From RH-AL1 sp964235705 (GTDB lineage Bacteria; Pseudomonadota; Alphaproteobacteria; Rhizobiales; Beijerinckiaceae): DNA of 64,000 nt. The position numbers were made by a program, and so were the translations under genes. The first letter of the stretch is position 1. Each line of letters begins with the position of its first letter. The stretch spans positions 1-64,000 of the forward strand of contig CAXSDP010000003.1 of NCBI GenBank assembly GCA_964235705.1, given 5' to 3'. Under the pieces are notes generated by a model. It was given only the letters and a program-made list of their open reading frames with translations, did no database searches and was not told the origin of the DNA. Positions 58,857 to 64,000 of this stretch are shown here, piece after piece.

Positions 58857-59824
58857 CGGGCGACCGCGATGCGGGGGTCGACCGCCCGGTAAACGAGATC
58901 GGTCAACAGGTTGAACGCCAGCACCATGGCCGAGGACACCACGAAGACCCCGAGCAGGAGGTTGTAGTCCCGCTGGAGCAGGGCTTCGTACATGAGGCGG
59001 CCGATGCCGGGCCAGGCGAAGACCGTTTCGGTCAGGATGGCGCCGCCGACGAGCGAGCCGGCCTGGAGGCCCGCCAACGTCACGACCGGCAGGAGGGCGT
59101 TGCGCAGCACGTGACGGCGCTGGATGACCCTCTCGGAGAGGCCCTTGGCCCGCGCGGTCTTCACGAAGTCGAGGCGGCCGACCTCGAGCATGGAGGATCT
59201 CGTCATGCGGACGTAGACCGCCATGAAGAACAGGCCCAGCGTCATGGCCGGCAGGACGAGGTGCCGGGCGACGTCGGCCACCCGGGCCAGGCCGGTGAAA
59301 TCGCCGCCGACCGTCTCGTAACCGAAGCTCGGCAGCCACTCGAGCTTGACCGAGAAGAGGATGATGGCCATCAGCGACACCCAGAACAGCGGCGTCGCGT
59401 AGAAGAGGAGCGCGATCGCGGTGATGGCGGTGTCCGCCTTGCCGCCCGCGTGGGACGCCGCCAGCGTTCCGAACAGGATGCCGAGCACGAGGGAGACGAG
59501 GAACCCGGAGCCGGTCAGCAGGAGGGTCGCCGGAAGACGGTCGAGGATGAGGCGGCCGACCGGCATCTGCTGACGGACCGAATAGCCGAGGTCGAGCGTC
59601 GCCACGCCTTCGACGTAGGCGAGGAGCTGCTCGGGCAGGGGCTTGTTGAGGGCGAACTTGGCTCGCAGCTGCTCCACGTAGAGGGCGTCGGCCGCCCCCG
59701 CCTCGCCCGCCATCACCAGGGCGGGATCCCCCGGCGCGAGCCGGATCAGGGTGAAGTTGAGGACAACGATCGCCAACATCACGGCGGCGACCTTGACGAC
59801 GCGCTGGGCGACGAAGCCGATCAT
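58853..59824 (-). CDS. ABC transporter permease, DppB type
   Basis: This 323-residue permease has the DppB signature N-terminus (VAQRVVKVAAVMLAIVVLNF, LIRLAPGDPALVMAG), LDLGYSVRQQMPVGRLILDR, the EAA-like loop DFVKTARAKGLSERVIQRRH and VFAWPGIGRLMYEALLQRDY. It pairs with the DppC-type subunit to form the channel for peptides, opines or other small solutes. It is coupled downstream to that gene (ATGA) and lies 16 nt after the binding-protein gene. Confidence 0.93.
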   Translation of the reverse strand: MIGFVAQRVVKVAAVMLAIVVLNFTLIRLAPGDPALVMAGEAGAADALYVEQLRAKFALNKPLPEQLLAYVEGVATLDLGYSVRQQMPVGRLILDRLPATLLLTGSGFLVSLVLGILFGTLAASHAGGKADTAITAIALLFYATPLFWVSLMAIILFSVKLEWLPSFGYETVGGDFTGLARVADVARHLVLPAMTLGLFFMAVYVRMTRSSMLEVGRLDFVKTARAKGLSERVIQRRHVLRNALLPVVTLAGLQAGSLVGGAILTETVFAWPGIGRLMYEALLQRDYNLLLGVFVVSSAMVLAFNLLTDLVYRAVDPRIAVAR

Positions 59825-59840
59825 GGGGCGCTCCCTCCCC

Positions 59841-61391
59841 TCAGGGCTCGATCCAGGCGTCGCGGAAGCCGTCGTTGAGTCCGATCCCGGTCGTGACGAG
59901 GTTCTTGACCTTGCAGTGCGTGATCGTGGGGAACTGCAAGTCGAGGAGCCAGGCGACGGGTACGTCGTCGATGAGGGTCTTCTGGATGTCGTCGTAGAGG
60001 TCCTTGCGCTTGGCGGGCGGCGTCGCCACGGCGGCTTCGGCCAGGGCGGCGTCGACCTTGGGGTTATCGTAGCCCTCGGCGTTGTTGAACGGCGATCCTT
60101 TAAAGATCTGCGAACGGCTGTAGGTCCGCGCCACCCCGAGCGCGGGATCGCCGTACTGGTAAAGGTAGGTGAAGGCCATGTCGTAGTCCCAGTTGGACAC
60201 CTTCTGGTTCCAGCCGGCCACGTCGGTGGCGACGAGTTCGACCTTCACGCCCACGTCCTCCAGGTTCTGCTTCACGGCCTCGGCCCAACGCTGCCACGTT
60301 TCCCCGTAGGGCAGCGACAGGAGGCGCACCGTCTCGCCCTTGTAGCCGGCCGCCTTGAGCAGCGCCTTGGCCTTCCCCGGATCGAAGGTGTAGCGGGCGA
60401 GCTTGGGATCGAAGAACGCCGTGCTGGCGGCGATCGGACCGACCGCGACGCTGCCGAACCCGTTCCAAACGACGTCGCGCGCGAAGTCGCGGTCCATCGC
60501 GTACATCACGGCTTGGCGGAACGCCTTGCTGGCGGTCGGGCCGGCCCGGTTGTTCAGGAAGAGGAAGGATTGCGGCCCGAAGAACTCCCATCCCTTGTTG
60601 GTGGCGCAGGCGCCCTTGGAAGCCTCCAAGCGCGGCACGTCGAAGTTCTCGACCGAGCCGGCCGGCAGGATGTCGACCTTGCCCGTCTCGAACGCCACGG
60701 CGCGGGCCGCCGCGTCGGGGATGACGTGCCAGTAGATTTCCGCGAGGTAGGGCTTGCCGGCGTCGTGGTAGCGCGGGTTCCTCACGAGCCGGATGTAGGA
60801 TCCCTTCCGCCACTCCTTGAACATGAAAGGCCCGGTGCCGATGGGCGTGTTGTTCGCCGGGTTCGCCTTGTAGTCCGTGCCCTCGTAGATGTGCTTGGGG
60901 ATCATCGGCAGCGACCCGACCTCGAAGATGTTCAGGAACGGGCCGAAGGGGTCGGACAGGGTGAAGACGACCGTGGCGTCGTCGGGGGCCGCCACGCTCG
61001 ACACCCTCGCCAGGTTGGCCCTGGCGCGGGGCAGGGTTTGCTTGGCGAAGTCGACGGAGAACAGGACGTCGGCGGCGGTGAACGGTTTGCCGTCGTGCCA
61101 CAACACGCCGGGCTTGAGCTTGAACGTGTACGTCTTGCCGTCGGGCGACACCGACCAGCTCTCGGCGAGGCTCGGCTGGGGGTTCAGCTTTTCGTCGTAG
61201 CGGAGCAGGCCCTCGTAGATGTTGCCGGCGACCATCTGGGCCGGACCGTTCTGCACGAGGCCCAGCATCAGGCCGGGCGGCTCCGGCTGGACGACGACGT
61301 TGGCGACGCCGCCGGTGACCGGGGTCTGGGCCGGGGCGGCGGTCGCCATGACGACCCAGAGCAGGAGGCCACCCAGAACCGGCTTCAACAT
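59841..61391 (-). CDS. Extracellular solute-binding protein, family 5
   Basis: This 516-residue periplasmic protein has a signal peptide (LKPVLGGLLLWVVMATAAPA) and family 5 motifs: IYEGLLRYDEKLNPQPSLAE, TYTFKLKPGVLWHDGKPFTA, NNTPIGTGPFMFKEW and SKAFRQAVMYAMDRDFARDV. It delivers the substrate to the DppBC-type permeases encoded next. The ligand cannot be read from sequence. A neighbouring class II aldolase and deacetylase suggest amines, peptides or sugar conjugates rather than plain nutrients. It is the first gene of the transporter set. Confidence 0.92.
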   Translation of the reverse strand: MLKPVLGGLLLWVVMATAAPAQTPVTGGVANVVVQPEPPGLMLGLVQNGPAQMVAGNIYEGLLRYDEKLNPQPSLAESWSVSPDGKTYTFKLKPGVLWHDGKPFTAADVLFSVDFAKQTLPRARANLARVSSVAAPDDATVVFTLSDPFGPFLNIFEVGSLPMIPKHIYEGTDYKANPANNTPIGTGPFMFKEWRKGSYIRLVRNPRYHDAGKPYLAEIYWHVIPDAAARAVAFETGKVDILPAGSVENFDVPRLEASKGACATNKGWEFFGPQSFLFLNNRAGPTASKAFRQAVMYAMDRDFARDVVWNGFGSVAVGPIAASTAFFDPKLARYTFDPGKAKALLKAAGYKGETVRLLSLPYGETWQRWAEAVKQNLEDVGVKVELVATDVAGWNQKVSNWDYDMAFTYLYQYGDPALGVARTYSRSQIFKGSPFNNAEGYDNPKVDAALAEAAVATPPAKRKDLYDDIQKTLIDDVPVAWLLDLQFPTITHCKVKNLVTTGIGLNDGFRDAWIEP

Positions 61392-61447
61392 GGCATGTCT
61401 CCTGGGGACCGGTCCCCTGGGCGAGGGCATGGCGGAGGTCGGGGTGC

Positions 61448-62245
61448 TCAGCCGGCGTAGTCCGGGTCGCTGCGGGCCAGCATGCGCTTGAAGGCGTCCC
61501 ACTCGCCGTCCGGCCCGCCGCCCGCCTCGATGCCGTCGTAGGCCGCCGCGTACTGGCCGGCGGTCTTGCGGGCCACCGCGTCCGGGGGACGATGGATCGG
61601 CGCGCCCGAGGCTTGCAGCGCCAGCTGGGCACGGCAGGAGCGCTCCATGTTGTGCATGTACTTGAAGGCTTCCGCGACCGAGCGCCCGCAGGTGAGGAGC
61701 CCGTGGTTGCGCAACACCATCACCGGCTTGTCGCCGAGGTCCGCGACGAGCCGCCCCCGCTCGTCGAGGTCGAGCGCGATGCCTTCGTAGTCGTGGTAGG
61801 CGAGGCGACCGGCGAATTGCATGGACCATTGGTTCAAGGGCAGCAGCCCGTCCGCTTGGCATGACACCGCCACGTTGGCTACCGTGTGCGTGTGCAACAC
61901 GCAGACCGCGTCGTGGCGCGCCGCGTGCACGGCGCTGTGGATCGTGAAGCCGGCCGGGTTGATGCCGATGCCCAGCGGATCGTGAAGGAGGCGGCCGTCA
62001 AGGCCGACGGTGACGAGGTTCGAGGCCGTCACCTCCTCGAAGCGCATCGCGTAGGGGTTGATCAGGAATTGGTCGGCACGTCCGGGCAGCCGCACGGAGA
62101 TGTGCGTGTAGATGCTGTCGTCCAGGCCGAGCCGATGGATCAGGCGGTACGCCGCCGCGAGATCGACCCGCATCCGCTGCTCGGCGTCCCCGCCGACCCG
62201 TGGCAGACCGTGAACGCTCGCCATCATCGCGTCGACCCTCGCCAT
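61448..62245 (-). CDS. Class II aldolase/adducin-family protein
   Basis: This 265-residue protein has RLGLDDSIYTHISVRLPG, LINPYAMRFEEVTASNLVTV, the zinc site in VLHTHTVANVAVSCQADGLL and VLRNHGLLTCGRSVAEAFKY. Bacterial relatives are aldolases or decarboxylases of small phosphorylated or free sugar acids, and the adducin-like group often acts on unknown substrates. It is 56 nt upstream of the binding-protein gene in the same direction and is divergent from the GntR regulator. ATG 62227, six codons in, is an alternative start. Confidence 0.87.
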   Translation of the reverse strand: MARVDAMMASVHGLPRVGGDAEQRMRVDLAAAYRLIHRLGLDDSIYTHISVRLPGRADQFLINPYAMRFEEVTASNLVTVGLDGRLLHDPLGIGINPAGFTIHSAVHAARHDAVCVLHTHTVANVAVSCQADGLLPLNQWSMQFAGRLAYHDYEGIALDLDERGRLVADLGDKPVMVLRNHGLLTCGRSVAEAFKYMHNMERSCRAQLALQASGAPIHRPPDAVARKTAGQYAAAYDGIEAGGGPDGEWDAFKRMLARSDPDYAG

Positions 62246-62310
62246 CCCGCGCGGCCACCCCCGCCGGATGGCGAGAAGATCGACGATCGTGCCGGGCGCG
62301 GCAAGATTAA

Positions 62311-62322
62311 AGTGTCGACAAT
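62311..62322. promoter_or_regulatory. Candidate GntR-type operator
   Basis: The perfect palindrome TGTCGACA (62313-62320) lies in the divergent region between the aldolase and GntR genes, with the central GTCGAC as in many GntR-family sites. It is the only clear dyad in this less GC-rich gap. The assignment is inferred from position. Confidence 0.35.
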
Positions 62323-62365
62323 GGACAGCCTATGATTACACCAGGGTTCGCGAAATGGAGCGGCG

Positions 62366-62902
62366 ATGCGAAGCGCGACCCAGCCCGTCGGCCTTTCCAC
62401 GCTCGGTCTTCTCGTGCCGGCCGAGCCGGACCTCGTCCGCCAAGTCGCGCGCCGGCTCACCGACGCCATCATGGGCGGGCGCCCGCTCGCCAGGGCCAAG
62501 TTGGCGGAAGCCGCCGTGGCGCGCGAGCACGGCATCAGCCGTGCCCCCGCCATCCAGGCGTCCCGGCGGCTCGACGACGCGTCGCGCGCGGCGCTCGGCG
62601 CCCCCGCGCGGGCCGTCGAGGAGGACCACCGCTTCCACCGGCTCATCTGCGAGATCGCCGGCGACGGCCGGATGCCCAAGCCGTTCGACGGCCTCGCCTC
62701 CGAGATGCGCGTCGTGATCGGCCGTCCCTACGACGATCCCCAGGTCCTCGCCCGGATCCACGAGCCGACCCTGGCCGCGATCGAGGGCGGCCACCCCGAG
62801 CGCGTCGTCGCCCGCGTCGACCACCACGTCGGCGTGGCTTGGCGCGAAGTCGGGGCGTTGGTGCGAAGCCTACCCCTATCCCCGACCGGACCCGTGCCAT
62901 GA
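62366..62902 (+). CDS. GntR-family (FCD subgroup) regulator, internally shortened
   Basis: The product has 178 residues against roughly 225-240 for the subgroup. The helix-turn-helix is present (LAEAAVAREHGISRAPAIQA, SRRLDD). The wing and the first part of the FCD effector domain appear to be missing: the sequence jumps from SRRLDDASRAALGAPARA straight to VEEDHRFHRLICEIAGDGRM. Histidines of the later FCD metal site remain (EDHRFH, ARIHEP, VDHHVGVAW). The frame is intact through the join. GGAG precedes the ATG and the stop overlaps the deacetylase ATG. DNA binding may be impaired; it may be a decaying gene. Confidence 0.75.
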   Translation: MRSATQPVGLSTLGLLVPAEPDLVRQVARRLTDAIMGGRPLARAKLAEAAVAREHGISRAPAIQASRRLDDASRAALGAPARAVEEDHRFHRLICEIAGDGRMPKPFDGLASEMRVVIGRPYDDPQVLARIHEPTLAAIEGGHPERVVARVDHHVGVAWREVGALVRSLPLSPTGPVP

Positions 62903-63924
62903 AGGCCGTCCACACGGAAGCGCACCGCGGCCACGACCCGCAGTTCTTCCTCGTTCGCGGCACGGTGCGGCGCACCACGGAACGGCCGGAGCGCGCCGAC
63001 AGGCTGCTGGCGGGGCTCGCGGCTGGCCGGCACACGCTGGTCGACGCGCAGGCGCACGGGCACAGCGCGAGGGCGCGGGTCCACAGCCCCGACTACCTCG
63101 CCTTCATGGCCGAGGCCTGGGACGCCTGGACGGCGTTGGACGGGGCCGGCCCCGAGATGATCGCCAACGTCCATCCCGTCCGCCACGGCGCCACGTACCC
63201 GAGCCATATCGTGGGCAAGCTCGGCTGGCACACGCACGACACGGCCTGTCCCATCGGCCCGGGCACCTACGCGGCCGCCTGCGCGGCGACCGACGTGGCC
63301 GCCACCGCCGCCCAGTTGCTGCTCGACGGCGAGCGGGCCGCCTACGCCCTCTGCCGACCACCCGGCCACCACGCCTACCGCGACATGGCGGGCGGCTTCT
63401 GTTTCTTCAACAACAGCGCGGTGGCGGCCGAGCACCTGCGCCTCGCCCACGAGCGGGTCGCCATCCTCGACGTCGACGTGCACCACGGCAACGGCACGCA
63501 GGCGATCTTCTACGAGCGCCCGGACGTGTTCACGGTCTCGATCCACGCCGACCCCGCCCAGTTCCACCCCTTCTTCTGGGGCTTCGCCCACGAGATCGGC
63601 GGGAACGCCGGGAGCGGCGCCAACCTCAACATCCCCTTGCCGGTCGGAACGGGCGACGACGGGTTCCTGGCCGGCCTGGCCCAGGCGGAGCGTCGGCTCC
63701 GCGCCTTCGCGCCGAGCGCGCTCGTGGTGGCGCTGGGACTCGACGCGTCCGAGGAGGACCCGCTCGCCGGGATGAAGGTCACGACGCCCGGCTTCGAGCG
63801 GGTCGGCGCCGCCATCGCCCGCCTCGGCCTCCCCACCGTCTTCGTGCAGGAAGGCGGCTACCTGTCCGACATCCTGGGGCGCAACCTCACGGCCGTGCTC
63901 GACGGCTTCGAGATGGCGCGCTGA
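62899..63924 (+). CDS. Histone deacetylase-family amidohydrolase, acetylpolyamine amidohydrolase-like
   Basis: This 341-residue zinc hydrolase has RPPGHHAYRDMAGGFCFFNN with the catalytic His pair, ILDVDVHHGNGTQAIFY with two zinc ligands, VSIHADPAQFHPFFWGF and ALGLDASEEDPLAG with the third ligand. VFVQEGGYLSDILGRNL near the end is a standard class II HDAC motif. Bacterial members deacetylate acetylated polyamines or other small amides. The ATG overlaps the GntR stop (ATGA). Paired with a peptide-type importer, it could act on an imported acetylated amine. Confidence 0.92.
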   Translation: MKAVHTEAHRGHDPQFFLVRGTVRRTTERPERADRLLAGLAAGRHTLVDAQAHGHSARARVHSPDYLAFMAEAWDAWTALDGAGPEMIANVHPVRHGATYPSHIVGKLGWHTHDTACPIGPGTYAAACAATDVAATAAQLLLDGERAAYALCRPPGHHAYRDMAGGFCFFNNSAVAAEHLRLAHERVAILDVDVHHGNGTQAIFYERPDVFTVSIHADPAQFHPFFWGFAHEIGGNAGSGANLNIPLPVGTGDDGFLAGLAQAERRLRAFAPSALVVALGLDASEEDPLAGMKVTTPGFERVGAAIARLGLPTVFVQEGGYLSDILGRNLTAVLDGFEMAR

Positions 63925-63994
63925 GGTCCCCCCGCCGCGGACGCGGCGCGACGTTCCCCCCTTTCCGCGCTCCACCCCTCTGACGAGGTTCACG

Positions 63995-64000
63995 ATGACC
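63995..64000 (+). CDS. Possible start of the next gene
   Basis: An ATG follows GACGAGG at good spacing, 70 nt after the deacetylase gene and in the same direction. Only two codons are in the window, so nothing can be said about the product. Confidence 0.3.

Overview
The window is GC-rich DNA from an alphaproteobacterium, most likely a Hyphomicrobiales (Rhizobiales) aerobic anoxygenic phototroph. The evidence is a photosynthesis gene block (ppsR, aerR, bchF-N-B-L-M, lhaA, puhC, acsF, puhE) in the canonical alphaproteobacterial order, with the O2-dependent cyclase AcsF, surrounded by Rhizobiales-like accessory genes. Two 100-N runs (7934-8033 and 27146-27245) are scaffold gaps. They interrupt bchM and the 5' end of an FAD oxidoreductase gene.

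Region 1 (1-12.5 kb), photosynthesis. The regulators ppsR and aerR and a partial pucC-like transporter read leftward. A tightly overlapping operon bchF-bchN-bchB-[54-codon ORF]-bchL-bchM-lhaA-puhC-orf99-acsF-puhE reads rightward. Three genes expected in this order are not at their usual places: bchH (between bchB and bchL), and puhA and puhB (between lhaA and puhC). bchG is also not between ppsR and the pucC-like gene. bchB carries an in-frame palindromic insertion, and aerR contains a 31-bp perfect inverted repeat.

Region 2 (12.5-24.6 kb), mixed housekeeping and stress genes. It holds a hybrid histidine kinase, a TauE/SafE permease, a full Ada protein, DedA, cardiolipin synthase, CrcB with a DUF190 partner, a metallophosphatase, a pterin dehydratase, a MOSC protein, an atypical SDR and a royal-jelly/yellow-type secreted protein.

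Region 3 (24.8-31.2 kb), an accessory cluster. It contains a radical SAM enzyme, a mercuric-reductase-like FAD disulfide oxidoreductase, an ArsM-like methyltransferase, an extended SDR, a TIGR04283-like glycosyltransferase and a fatty-acid-hydroxylase/sterol-desaturase protein. The mix recalls arsenosugar or arsenolipid synthesis, but the radical SAM enzyme is not of the ArsS type. It is the best candidate here for an undescribed pathway.

Region 4 (31.2-37.6 kb), a surface-glycan island that is richer in A+T. It has a GHMP sugar kinase and a 1526-residue protein that joins a methyltransferase, a coiled coil, tandem FD-x-x-(W/F)Y repeats and two glycosyltransferases.

Region 5 (37.6-64 kb), carboxylate and sugar-acid catabolism. 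It includes a LysR/MFS/class II aldolase set, GST, a DUF485-ActP acetate permease pair, two further MFS carriers, a glucarate/galactarate pathway (GudP-like, GudD, GarL-like aldolase, and a garD gene broken by one in-frame TAA), an LDH2-family dehydrogenase, a TPP enzyme and an IlvD/Edd dehydratase. A peptide-type ABC transporter with a class II aldolase lies divergent from a shortened GntR regulator and an acetylpolyamine-amidohydrolase-like deacetylase. No rRNA, tRNA, intact transposase or CRISPR array was seen.
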